A DNA stretch of 64,000 nt from an uncultured bacterium (GTDB lineage: Bacteria > Elusimicrobiota > Elusimicrobia > Elusimicrobiales > Elusimicrobiaceae). The stretch lies in assembly GCA_949294085.1 (NCBI GenBank), contig CASFFX010000006.1, positions 228,256-292,255 of the forward strand, given 5' to 3'. This document shows, in pieces, positions 1 to 7,339 of the stretch. The notes under the pieces are model-generated. The model made no database searches, was not told the origin of the DNA, and worked only from the letters and a program-made list of their open reading frames with translations. The translations under genes were made by a program, and so were the position numbers. Within the stretch, counting starts at the first letter, position 1, and every line of letters starts with the position of its first letter.

Positions 1-1
1 C

Positions 2-238
2 GTCAACCCCTGCAAAGCCAAACACTTAAGCAATATGCGCAGCAAAGCCAGCGACGAATCCTACGTGCTCACTCCGCCGCGCGTGATGAGTTTGGAACAG
101 GCGGTGGAATACATCGCGCCGGACGAACTGGTGGAAATTACGCCCACTTCGCTGCGGCTGCGCAAGAAAATTCTGTCGCACCTGTTAAGAAAGCGCACGG
201 AACGTGCCGCCGAAATGGCCGAGGAAGAAGAAGCCTAA
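2..238 (+). CDS. typA: Translational GTPase TypA/BipA, C-terminal fragment
   Basis: Only the last 78 codons lie in the window; the reading frame is open from base 2. The residues seen match the C-terminal end of the ribosome-associated GTPase TypA/BipA: an MRSKASDESY-like stretch, then LEQAVEYIAPDELVEITP and an RLRKKIL tail. TypA binds the ribosome and helps 50S assembly and stress adaptation. The GTPase and EF-G-like domains are outside the window, so their integrity cannot be judged. A GC-rich hairpin with a T run follows the stop, so this is the end of its transcript. Confidence 0.9.
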   Translation, partial: VNPCKAKHLSNMRSKASDESYVLTPPRVMSLEQAVEYIAPDELVEITPTSLRLRKKILSHLLRKRTERAAEMAEEEEA

Positions 239-243
239 GGCGT

Positions 244-279
244 TGGGGGCTCCGTATGGGGCCGCCCCCACAATTTTTT
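244..279 (+). terminator. Rho-independent terminator of typA
   Basis: A 7-bp stem (TGGGGGC/GCCCCCA, 244-250 with 264-270) is followed by CAATTTTTT, six bases after the typA stop codon. Confidence 0.75.
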
Positions 280-296
280 GATATACGAAAAGCACT

Positions 297-905
297 ATGA
301 ATCAAAAAGAACGTATGTTGGCAGGCCTTCCGTACCGGGCCAGCCAAGACGGTTTGCCGCAGGAGCAAATAGAAAATAAGCAAAAAATTTATGCTTATAA
401 TCAATGCTTGCCCAACGAAGCGGAAAAAATGCGCCGTTTGTTGTTGCCTATCTTGGGTAAATGCGGGGAAAATGTTACGATTTTGCCGCCTTTTCATTGC
501 GATTATGGCAAACAAATTGAAGTGGGCGACAACGTGTTTATCAATTATAACTGCGTGATTTTGGACGTTTGCCGGGTGCAAATTGGTGCCAATACGTTGT
601 TTGGCCCCAATGTGTGTTTGGCGGCGGCGGGCCATCCGATTCATCCGCTTTCCCGCCGCAGCGGCTACGAATACGGCTCTCCCATTTGCATTGGCAGGGA
701 TGTGTGGCTGGGGGCCAATGTGGTGGTTGCGCCCGGGGTGTCTATTGGTGATGGCAGTGTGATTGGCGCCGGCAGTGTGGTGGTGAAAGACATTCCGTCC
801 GGCGTAGTTGCGGTGGGAAATCCGTGCCGTGTGCTGCGCCCGATTACCGAAGAGGACCGGCCCTTCTATTTCCGCAAAAAACGTTTTGACGTGTCCGACT
901 ATTAA
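297..905 (+). CDS. Maltose/galactoside O-acetyltransferase family (hexapeptide repeat)
   Basis: A 202-residue protein of the LacA/Maa family of acetyl-CoA-dependent sugar O-acetyltransferases. The N-terminus (MNQKERMLAGLPYRAS) is the short maltose-acetyltransferase domain. It is followed by left-handed beta-helix hexapeptide repeats (VGDNVFINYNC, IGRDVWLGANVVV, IGDGSVIGAGSVV). The active-site histidine is probably in AAAGHPIHP near residue 110. The C-terminal VAVGNPCRVLRPI loop is typical. It is a single-gene unit between the typA terminator and a convergent gene. The acceptor sugar cannot be told from sequence. Confidence 0.88.
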   Translation: MNQKERMLAGLPYRASQDGLPQEQIENKQKIYAYNQCLPNEAEKMRRLLLPILGKCGENVTILPPFHCDYGKQIEVGDNVFINYNCVILDVCRVQIGANTLFGPNVCLAAAGHPIHPLSRRSGYEYGSPICIGRDVWLGANVVVAPGVSIGDGSVIGAGSVVVKDIPSGVVAVGNPCRVLRPITEEDRPFYFRKKRFDVSDY

Positions 906-921
906 CCTTCCGGCGGAGCTT

Positions 922-2076
922 CTAAAACAATTCGCTTAAGCCCAGTTTATCCAAAATCCCGTCCAGCAGGCTGGGCTCTTTGGCTTTGGCCACGCCCATT
1001 TGCTGGTTTTCGCGGTCCAGCGCGTGGCGAATCAGCGCCAGCGCCCCACAGTAGGCCGGGTTATCGGCCGGGCAGTCGGCAATTAAATTTTCAAATGCTC
1101 CGATGCGCGCTTTGCGCAGGCCGAGGGATTTTTTGAGTGTTTTGAGCAAAATTTTGTTGGCTCCCGGCCCGCACAGCACCAAGCGTACGGGGGGATATTT
1201 TAAGAAGAAAAGCGATTGGCACAATTCCTTTACCAGCGCGTCTGCCAGCCGGGTTTCGGCGTCTTCCAGCACGTCGTCCATAATCGGGTCGTCCCCTGGT
1301 TCGTACTCGCGCAAAATTTCGCGTGCGGTTTCCGTATCGTTCTGCAGCAAATCGCCCACGGCTTCGGCCAGTTTGTCGGTACCGAACGAAATTTCCAGCC
1401 CGTCCATCAGCGTTCCTTTGTAATACCACAGGGCCGAGGATAAATTGCCGCTTACGTCCAGCATGAGGGTACCGGCTTGTTTTTCATCGGGGGTTAACAG
1501 CGTTTCGGCAATCGCTACCGAGGAAGGCAGCACCTGATAGTCCGGGCATTCACAGGCGGCCAGTACGCTGTTTAAGTTGTTTAAGTGCGAAGCCAGCGCA
1601 AAGGAAAGGAACGTTTCCACCTCCAGCGTGCTTCCGTACATCCCCTTGGGGTTCGTAATGCCAAAATTGCCGTCTATCGTATAGGATTGGGGCAGGATGT
1701 CCACCACTTCCAGCGTGTCGCTTAAATTGACGGGCACGGAGTTTTTGGCGGCGGCTTCTATTTCGCGCTCGCCGATTACATGGTTGCGCGATTCTACGGA
1801 TTGAAAGCCGCTCTCCCGCTTGAAAGACAGAAAACTGCCGCGCAGCCCTACCACTACGGACGGATTAAACGACACATATTCCGCCACTTCCGCAAACACT
1901 TTGCCCAGTTCTTCCTGGGCGCCCTGCATATCGCGCACAAACGCCCCCGAAAACGACCGGCACGGGCGGCGCAGAATATGGCGGATGCGCAGGGTGTCGG
2001 TTTCGTCGTCTTGGGCGGCCAGGGCGGCTGTAATTTCGCCGCCGTAGAAATCAAGCGATAAAATATTGCGGTTCAT
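922..2076 (-). CDS. FtsA-like actin-fold protein with altered nucleotide-binding loops
   Basis: A 384-residue protein alignable to the cell-division protein FtsA along its whole length. The SHS2/1C region is recognisable, with ILPQSYTIDG and ITNPKGMYGSTLEVE matching the FtsA pattern 'LPQEFxIDGxxGIxNPxGMxGxxLE'. A possible amphipathic membrane helix (LLDGILDKLGL) ends the protein. FtsA normally binds ATP and tethers FtsZ to the membrane. Here the phosphate-1 loop reads LDFYGGEITAAL instead of LDIGTSK, and the phosphate-2 loop reads LDVSGNLSSAL instead of DIGGGTTD. ATP binding may therefore be lost or different. It is not next to ftsZ in this window. It could be the cell's only FtsA or a diverged paralogue. 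It is transcribed away from the ABC-F gene. Confidence 0.75.
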   Translation of the reverse strand: MNRNILSLDFYGGEITAALAAQDDETDTLRIRHILRRPCRSFSGAFVRDMQGAQEELGKVFAEVAEYVSFNPSVVVGLRGSFLSFKRESGFQSVESRNHVIGEREIEAAAKNSVPVNLSDTLEVVDILPQSYTIDGNFGITNPKGMYGSTLEVETFLSFALASHLNNLNSVLAACECPDYQVLPSSVAIAETLLTPDEKQAGTLMLDVSGNLSSALWYYKGTLMDGLEISFGTDKLAEAVGDLLQNDTETAREILREYEPGDDPIMDDVLEDAETRLADALVKELCQSLFFLKYPPVRLVLCGPGANKILLKTLKKSLGLRKARIGAFENLIADCPADNPAYCGALALIRHALDRENQQMGVAKAKEPSLLDGILDKLGLSELF

Positions 2077-2095
2077 AGGGCTAAATCCTATCCCT

Positions 2096-2122
2096 ATTTT
2101 ATCAAATTTGGCAATTTGTCAA
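2096..2122 (-). promoter_or_regulatory. Putative promoter of the FtsA-like gene
   Basis: Leftward TTGACA (2117-2122) and TAAAAT (2096-2101), spaced 15 bases. The spacing is short, so strength is uncertain; the start codon lies 19 bases below the -10 box. Confidence 0.45.
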
Positions 2123-2163
2123 TTTGTAGAGGGGACGGAAAAAATCCGACCGCGGAGGAAAAA

Positions 2164-2213
2164 ATTTCTCCGTCGGAGAAATGCCAAAAATCCCGTTCCG
2201 TCGGTCCGACGGA
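2164..2213. promoter_or_regulatory. Two adjacent palindromes between divergent genes
   Basis: Two perfect inverted repeats sit in the divergent intergenic region. ATTTCTCC-gtc-GGAGAAAT is at 2164-2182 and TCCGTCGG-t-CCGACGGA is at 2197-2213. Both contain CCGTCGG. They look like operator sites able to affect the FtsA-like gene, the ABC-F gene, or both. No regulator gene is adjacent. Confidence 0.4.
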
Positions 2214-2264
2214 GGCCTTCCTTCATTTCCCGGCGGGATTAATTTAGTAAAATATATATATTCT

Positions 2265-4112
2265 ATGATAGACATTAAAGACCTTTCCTTCCACTTTGGC
2301 CTGCGCACCTTGTTTGAAGATGCCTCCGTGATGATTCAAGACGGGCAGAAGGTGGGCCTGGTGGGCCCCAACGGCTGCGGCAAAAGTACGCTTTTTAAGC
2401 TGATAGAAGGCAAGTTCTCGCCGGACGGCGGCAAGATAGAAATTTCGCGCGGCACGAAAATTGCGTCCGTCGCGCAGGACATTGCCGACCCTTCCGTAAA
2501 ACTGCTGGACTATGTGCTGGCCAGCGACAAAGAACTCTCCGCTCTGCAAAAAGAATTGGAAAACCCCAACATTTCCGGCGAGCGCATGGCGGAAGTGTTT
2601 GACCGACTGGAATTTTTGGGTGCTCACAGTGCCGAAGCGCGCGCCAGCGCCATTTTGAGCGGGCTGGGATTTGTGAACGAAGATTTCCACCGCCCGTTGA
2701 AAGAATTTTCCGGCGGCTGGCAAGTGCGTGCCAATGTGGCGGCGTGTTTGTTTGCGCCGTCCAACTGCTTATTGCTGGACGAACCCACCAACCACCTGGA
2801 TTTGGAAACCGCCATGTGGCTGGAAAATTATTTGGTTCGGTTGGACAAAACCGTTTTTATCATCAGCCACGACCGGCACATTTTGAACCGCATTTGCGAC
2901 AAAATCATCCATGTAGAGGACGCCCAGTTAAAACTGTACAACGGCAACTACGATGTGTATGAACGCACCCGCGCCGCCGCCATAGAAGGCGCCCGCCTGG
3001 CCGCGGCCAAGCACGAGCGCGTGGTGGCGCATTTGCAGTCGTTTGTTGACCGCTTCCGCTACAAAGCCACCAAAGCCAAGCAAGCCCAAAGCCGTATCAA
3101 AATGATTGAGAAATTGGGCGATGCCCCCGCTATTCCCAAAGATCCGGAAGTCCATTTTCAATTTCCTTCGCCGGAGCGGCTGCAGAACTCGCTGATTACC
3201 ATAGAAAACGGCGTGGCCGGTTACGACGATAAACCCGTTTTGTCGGATTTGAATTTGCGCATAGAGCCCGATGACCGCATCGCCCTGCTGGGGGCCAACG
3301 GGAACGGCAAATCCACGCTGGCCAAGATTTTGTCGCACCGGCTGTTGCTGATGTCGGGCAAGATGACGATGGCCAAAAAAATGAAAATCGCCTATTTTTC
3401 CCAGCACCAAACCGAAGAGCTGGACGTGGAAAAAACGCCCTATGAACAGCTTTCTGCGGTAATGCCGCTGGCGACGGAAACGCAAATCCGCGCGCAGCTG
3501 GGGGCGTTTGGGCTCAACAAAGCCAAGTCGGACACGGAAATCGGCAAATTGTCCGGGGGGGAAAAATCCCGCCTGCTGTTGGCGCTTATTACCAAGGACG
3601 CGCCGCACCTGCTGATTTTGGACGAGCCCACCAACCATTTGGACATCCAGTCCCGCCAGGCGTTGCTGGAAGCGCTGAACGACTATGAAGGGGCCGTCGT
3701 GCTGATTACGCACGACCTGCACGTGATAGAATATACCTGCGATACCTTGTGGATTGTGCGCCACGGCACGTGCCGCACCTTTAGCGGCGACTTGGAAGAT
3801 TACAAGGCGCAACTTCTTAAAAACAACGACCGCAACGATTTGGCCAGCGACAAAATGACCACCAAAGAAGCCCAGCGCAAAGCGGCGGCCGAACGGCGGG
3901 CGCGGATGGCTCCGCTTAAAAAAGAAATCCGCGTGCTGGACGAAAAAATAGAAAAACTGCATGCGCGCAAAAAATCGCTGGAAGAGCAACTGGTGGCGCA
4001 GTATTCGGCCGATGTCAGTATCGAGCTGGCCCTGTTAAATGACCAGCTGAAAAACGCCGAGGACGAGTGGATGCGCCTAAGCGAAGAATACGAAAAGGCC
4101 TCCGCCCAATAA
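2265..4112 (+). CDS. ABC-F family ATPase, YheS type
   Basis: A 615-residue cytosolic protein with two ABC ATPase domains and no membrane segments, as in ribosome-binding ABC-F factors. Domain 1: Walker A GPNGCGKST (about 34-42), signature FSGGW (near 149), Walker B LLLDEPTNHLD. The inter-domain linker has HLQSFVDRFRYKATKAKQAQ, typical of E. coli YheS relatives. Domain 2: Walker A GANGNGKST (near 342), LSGGEKSR (near 428), ILDEPTNHLD. A charged C-terminal coiled coil follows. The start at 2265 is chosen because similarity begins there; an upstream in-frame ATG at 2181 lies inside the palindromic intergenic region. There is no Shine-Dalgarno sequence, only AT-rich -10-like bases. It probably acts on stalled or initiating ribosomes. 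Confidence 0.9.
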   Translation: MIDIKDLSFHFGLRTLFEDASVMIQDGQKVGLVGPNGCGKSTLFKLIEGKFSPDGGKIEISRGTKIASVAQDIADPSVKLLDYVLASDKELSALQKELENPNISGERMAEVFDRLEFLGAHSAEARASAILSGLGFVNEDFHRPLKEFSGGWQVRANVAACLFAPSNCLLLDEPTNHLDLETAMWLENYLVRLDKTVFIISHDRHILNRICDKIIHVEDAQLKLYNGNYDVYERTRAAAIEGARLAAAKHERVVAHLQSFVDRFRYKATKAKQAQSRIKMIEKLGDAPAIPKDPEVHFQFPSPERLQNSLITIENGVAGYDDKPVLSDLNLRIEPDDRIALLGANGNGKSTLAKILSHRLLLMSGKMTMAKKMKIAYFSQHQTEELDVEKTPYEQLSAVMPLATETQIRAQLGAFGLNKAKSDTEIGKLSGGEKSRLLLALITKDAPHLLILDEPTNHLDIQSRQALLEALNDYEGAVVLITHDLHVIEYTCDTLWIVRHGTCRTFSGDLEDYKAQLLKNNDRNDLASDKMTTKEAQRKAAAERRARMAPLKKEIRVLDEKIEKLHARKKSLEEQLVAQYSADVSIELALLNDQLKNAEDEWMRLSEEYEKASAQ

Positions 4113-4120
4113 CCGCATTT

Positions 4121-5632
4121 ATGAAAAACGCTTTTTTGATGCTTCCTCCTTTTTTGCAAGCGGCGCTGCGGCGCCTGGATATTGTGGACCCAACCCCCGT
4201 TCAGCAGGGCGCGCTGCCCCCGGCGTTGGCCGGGCGGGACGTGCTGGCCACCGCGCAGACGGGAACGGGCAAAACGTTTGCCTTTTTGCTGCCGCTGGCG
4301 GTGCGCTTGTTCCAAAACCAGGCGGAAAACGCGCTGATTTTGTCGCCTACGCGCGAATTGGCCCAGCAAACCCAGGAAGAACTTAAAAAACTTTTTTCGG
4401 AAGAATTTTCGTTTCCAACTGCCCTGATTATCGGCGGGGACAACATCCATAAACAATACGCCGATTTGCGCGATAAACCGCGCGTCATCATCGCTACGCC
4501 CGGCCGGCTGATAGATCACATCCGCCGCAAAAGCGTGAATTTGAAAAACACGCATTGCCTGGTGTTGGACGAAACCGACCGCATGCTGGATATGGGATTT
4601 ATAGACGACATGCGCCAGATTGTTTCCTCCCTGCCCGCGCCGCGGCAAACGATGTTGTTTTCGGCCACCCTGCCGGATGAAATACAAAATTTGGCCCAGA
4701 AATTTTTGCACGATCCGGTGCGCGTGCAGATTGGTTCTACGGTGCGCCCGGCGGATTTGGTGCTGCAGGAAATTGTGCACGTAAACGTGCGCGAAAAATT
4801 GCCTCAGCTGCTGCACGAATTGAAAACGCGGCAGGGCTCCGTGCTCATTTTTACCCGCACCAAACACGGGGCGGAGCGCCTGGCCAAACAGCTTAAAATG
4901 TATGGTCAAAAGGCCAATGCCCTGCACGGGGATTTGCGGCAAAACCGCCGCCGGCAGGTGCTGGAATTCTTCCGAAACGGCACCGTGCGTATTTTGGTGG
5001 CTACGGACGTGGCCGCCCGCGGGATTGACGTGCCGCACATCGCCCACGTGATTAATTACGATTTGCCCCAATGCCCCGAAGATTACATCCACCGCATTGG
5101 CCGTACGGGTCGGGCGGGCTCGGTGGGGGCGGCCTTGTCGCTGATATCGGACGACGCCGACAAATGGAACGATATTTGCAAAGTAACCCGTTTTTCGCTG
5201 CCGGTTAAAACGATTCAAAAGACCATAGAACCCCTGCCGGCCCCTAAGTTTGTGGCGCAGGAGGAAGGGGCGGCCCACAGCAAAAACCGCCGCAAAAAAA
5301 CCGTTTTGCGCGGGGACAGGCCCGAACGGGCGGCTTTGGCGGCAGAGGGCAAACAACCGCTGCCGGCCGCGGATTCAAAACACGTGCCGGATTCCAAAGG
5401 GGCGTCCTTGCCTAAACCGGCGGACAAAAAACCGAAAACCTTCCGCAAAGCCGCGGCGGCCGAGGCTGTGCTGGCGCCGGAACCGGACGTTTCTTTTCGC
5501 AAAGTAAAAGTGGGGGCCAGCAAAAAAGCACTCCAGCGCCGCCAAGCGTTGGCAGAACGCCAGGCCCGCACCCCAACGAAAAAAACGGGTGGTTTTAAGC
5601 CTAAATTTTCCAAATCAAAACGCCGCCGTTAA
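4121..5632 (+). CDS. DEAD-box ATP-dependent RNA helicase, RhlE type
   Basis: A 503-residue helicase. Motifs in order: Q motif (PTPVQQ, about 25-30), motif I AQTGTGKT (45-52), PTRELAQQ, motif II DETD (near 149, usually DEAD), motif III SAT (near 180), VATDVAARGID and HRIGRTGR (near 324-331). A low-complexity Lys/Ala/Pro-rich tail of about 100 residues follows, as in many RNA-remodelling helicases. It likely acts in ribosome assembly or mRNA decay. The start at 4121, 8 bases after the ABC-F stop, is preferred over an upstream ATG inside that gene. The two genes form an operon ended by the hairpin at 5647. Confidence 0.92.
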   Translation: MKNAFLMLPPFLQAALRRLDIVDPTPVQQGALPPALAGRDVLATAQTGTGKTFAFLLPLAVRLFQNQAENALILSPTRELAQQTQEELKKLFSEEFSFPTALIIGGDNIHKQYADLRDKPRVIIATPGRLIDHIRRKSVNLKNTHCLVLDETDRMLDMGFIDDMRQIVSSLPAPRQTMLFSATLPDEIQNLAQKFLHDPVRVQIGSTVRPADLVLQEIVHVNVREKLPQLLHELKTRQGSVLIFTRTKHGAERLAKQLKMYGQKANALHGDLRQNRRRQVLEFFRNGTVRILVATDVAARGIDVPHIAHVINYDLPQCPEDYIHRIGRTGRAGSVGAALSLISDDADKWNDICKVTRFSLPVKTIQKTIEPLPAPKFVAQEEGAAHSKNRRKKTVLRGDRPERAALAAEGKQPLPAADSKHVPDSKGASLPKPADKKPKTFRKAAAAEAVLAPEPDVSFRKVKVGASKKALQRRQALAERQARTPTKKTGGFKPKFSKSKRRR

Positions 5633-5646
5633 ACGCATTTGCCCAT

Positions 5647-5677
5647 AAAAAAAGGGACCTCGGGGAGGTCCCTTTTT
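5647..5677. terminator. Bidirectional terminator between helicase and prepilin
   Basis: Perfect 10-bp stem AAAGGGACCT/AGGTCCCTTT around a 5-base loop, with T runs on both strands. It serves the converging helicase and prepilin genes. Confidence 0.85.
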
Positions 5678-5691
5678 GCGTTAAATATTCG

Positions 5692-6192
5692 TTACAGCTC
5701 CGTACCTACCACAATGGTTCCGTTGTCCAGCCGGTCGGTTTCAAAGGCTTGGCAGAGCCAGGTGTATTTGGGGCTGTTGCTGGTACAGGTCATAAGGTCC
5801 TTATACTTGGTGGTGCCCACCTGGTAGGTGTAGTAAATTTTCAGGCAATACGTGTCGCTGTAGGTGCCGGAACCGCTCAAGCGGCAGGCGGAAACGCCGT
5901 CATCGCTAAACGTATAGTGATAGGAGCCGATGTTAAAGTACGACAGATTGGGTGTGTCGGCGTCAAAGAAAGATACGTCCAGCCCCGTCAGCTTGGTAGG
6001 AGCTTCGGAATTGGCGGAGCGGTAGCGGCGGGCGGAGTCAAACAGCGTTTTGAGGTTGATCAGCGCTTCCATGGCTTCGGCCCGCTGGGTGGAACGGCGG
6101 TACTGCGGCAGGGCAATGGAGGTTAAAATGGCGATAATCATTACCACCGCCAAAAGTTCTATCAAGGTAAAACCGGATTTGTGTTTATTCAT
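5692..6192 (-). CDS. Type IV prepilin-like protein
   Basis: A 166-residue prepilin. The leader MNKHKSG ends in Gly and is followed by FTLIELLAVVMIIAILTSIA, with Glu at +5 of the mature protein. This is the class III signal cut by prepilin peptidase and the hydrophobic alpha-1 assembly helix. The globular part has Cys residues (SACRLSG, TYCLKIY, LMTCTSN, TWLCQAF) able to form two disulfides, including the C-terminal D-region type. It is monocistronic with its own promoter and a terminator. It may be a pilus or pseudopilus subunit; which system it joins is not visible here. Start supported by a GGGAG site 8 bases upstream. Confidence 0.9.
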   Translation of the reverse strand: MNKHKSGFTLIELLAVVMIIAILTSIALPQYRRSTQRAEAMEALINLKTLFDSARRYRSANSEAPTKLTGLDVSFFDADTPNLSYFNIGSYHYTFSDDGVSACRLSGSGTYSDTYCLKIYYTYQVGTTKYKDLMTCTSNSPKYTWLCQAFETDRLDNGTIVVGTEL

Positions 6193-6215
6193 AAAAAATC
6201 TCCCGTATTGTGTAC

Positions 6216-6244
6216 AGTATATCGGTTTTTGGCGGTTTTTTCAA
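6216..6244 (-). promoter_or_regulatory. Promoter of the prepilin gene ending at 5692
   Basis: Leftward TTGAAA (6239-6244), 17-base spacer, TATACT (6216-6221), 23 bases before the start codon. Confidence 0.7.
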
Positions 6245-6268
6245 TAAGGGCGTTTGGAAAAAATCCGC

Positions 6269-6296
6269 TTGCAAGCGACGGAAAAAAGGCTATAAT
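6269..6296 (+). promoter_or_regulatory. Promoter of the prepilin gene at 6328
   Basis: TTGCAA (6269-6274), 16-base spacer, TATAAT (6291-6296). An AAAGGGG ribosome-binding site follows just before the start codon. Confidence 0.7.
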
Positions 6297-6327
6297 AAAA
6301 TAGAGCATTTTTTAGAAAGGGGACTTT

Positions 6328-6855
6328 ATGATTACACAAAAGAACACGTTGGGATTTACGTTAACCGAGCTGATGGCCGTGGTGGTGATTGTAGCCATTT
6401 TGGCGGGGATTGGTTTGGGCTCGTATAAAAAATCCATAGAGCGGAGCCACTTTACGGAAGGGCTGGTGGCCGGAACGACGATTTTGGAGTCCATGGAACG
6501 GTTTTATTACGACAACCCGGACTTGCCCGAATCGGACCGTTTGACCCCCGATTTGGATGAGTTGGACGTGGAACTGAGCAATACGGGCACCTGTGTGCTG
6601 TCCAACGTGCCGGGCCATTGTGTAAAAACCAAATATTTTGAAATTATGATTTACAACTGGGGCGTACAAGTGTACCGCGTGCAAAATAGAACGCGCAAAG
6701 ATTATTATTTCAAATTATATTCCAAAGTGGGGCCCAATTCGGGCAATAAAGACGCCTGTCTCACTTCCAGCTTGGTGGGCGGAGATTTGTGCAAAGGGAT
6801 GGGATATACGTCCTGCACGGGTACGGGGCGTGCGTTAACGTGCGTTAAGCCGTAA
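6328..6855 (+). CDS. Type IV prepilin-like protein, divergent
   Basis: A 175-residue prepilin with leader MITQKNTLG and mature start FTLTELMAVVVIVAILAGIG; Glu+5 is kept. After the alpha-1 helix the sequence (YKKSIERSHFTEGL) differs from the 'ALPQYTKAVEKSRA' pattern of the prepilins at 16274 and 24512. The globular domain has six Cys residues (TCVLSN, HCVKTK, DACLTS, DLCKGM, TSCTG, LTCVKP), suggesting up to three disulfides. It is divergently transcribed from the prepilin at 5692, with its own promoter and terminator. Likely a minor or type-specific pilin; role inferred only. Confidence 0.88.
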   Translation: MITQKNTLGFTLTELMAVVVIVAILAGIGLGSYKKSIERSHFTEGLVAGTTILESMERFYYDNPDLPESDRLTPDLDELDVELSNTGTCVLSNVPGHCVKTKYFEIMIYNWGVQVYRVQNRTRKDYYFKLYSKVGPNSGNKDACLTSSLVGGDLCKGMGYTSCTGTGRALTCVKP

Positions 6856-6875
6856 AGAGGTACAAATTTTTGGGG

Positions 6876-6908
6876 GCGTCCGCCTGCTTTGTGGGCGGGC
6901 GCTTTTTT
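6876..6908 (+). terminator. Terminator of the prepilin gene at 6328
   Basis: A 10-bp GC-rich stem (6876-6885 with 6893-6902, two G-T pairs) followed by six T. Confidence 0.85.
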
Positions 6909-6920
6909 GTGCATAAAAAA

Positions 6921-7020
6921 ACCACAAAGCTTTTGGCTTTATGGTCCGCTTGTCTTTGAGCCGTTTTGGACAGGCGGAAGAAGATTCTTCCCCTGTCCGC
7001 CGGCGAACGACATGGCCGGC
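6921..7020. repeat. Cluster of three inverted repeats in intergenic DNA
   Basis: Three successive hairpins. ACCACAAAGC with GCTTTATGGT is at 6921-6945 (one mismatch). GGACAGG-c-GGAAGAA with TTCTTCC-CCTGTCC is at 6968-6998: 14 paired bases, one bulge, a two-base loop. GCCGGC with GCCGGC is at 6999-7020. No reading frame with coding signs spans them. They lie downstream of both the prepilin terminator and the small peptide gene. Confidence 0.5.
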
Positions 7021-7063
7021 TTCAAACTGCTAACTTTCGGGTTTTTCGTAAACCCAACGCCCA

Positions 7064-7153
7064 TTATTTCTTGCAAATCATGTAATGAGCGCCGCTGACA
7101 TTTTCGCCGACTTTCGTCAACGCTTCAGCAACTTTTTCAAGTAACTTCGTCAT
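7064..7153 (-). CDS. Small amphipathic peptide, 29 residues
   Basis: The peptide begins MTKLLEKVAEALTKVGENV and ends HYMICKK. An AGGAG site lies 7 bases before the ATG. A near-consensus sigma-70 promoter (TTTACA, 17 bases, TATAAT) lies 58 bases upstream, and the leader holds a small hairpin (7178-7199). The first 20 residues would form an amphipathic helix with Leu/Val/Ala on one face and Lys/Glu on the other; one Cys lies near the C-terminus. The N-terminal style recalls leader parts of cyclic-lactone autoinducer prepeptides and phenol-soluble-modulin-like peptides. No processing or sensor gene is beside it, so function is unknown. It is too short for routine gene calling, but its expression signals are strong. 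Confidence 0.6.
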   Translation of the reverse strand: MTKLLEKVAEALTKVGENVSGAHYMICKK

Positions 7154-7210
7154 TTTTTTTCTCCTGTAAAAATCTTTGATAAGGAGAACCCTTCTTATCT
7201 TTCCTAAAAT

Positions 7211-7239
7211 ATTATACCAATTTTTACTATGCTTGTAAA
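7211..7239 (-). promoter_or_regulatory. Strong promoter of the small peptide gene
   Basis: Leftward TTTACA (7234-7239), 17-base spacer, TATAAT (7211-7216). Confidence 0.75.
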
Positions 7240-7324
7240 TCAAGGGTATATATAATAACAAATAAAAAAATAATATGCAAGAAATTTTTGGCTTTTGGGC
7301 CAGCGGCCCCGCCCGAGCTTTTTA

Positions 7325-7330
7325 TATAAT
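7325..7330 (+). promoter_or_regulatory. -10 element just upstream of nadB
   Basis: TATAAT lies 9 bases before the chosen nadB ATG with no Shine-Dalgarno sequence between. Transcription would begin at or next to the start codon. Confidence 0.55.
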
Positions 7331-7339
7331 ATAAATATT

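Noticed and set aside
3800..5356. 518-codon minus-strand frame opposite the ABC-F and helicase genes
   Set aside because: Antisense shadow with His/Arg/Gln-rich composition; the plus strand holds intact helicase motifs.
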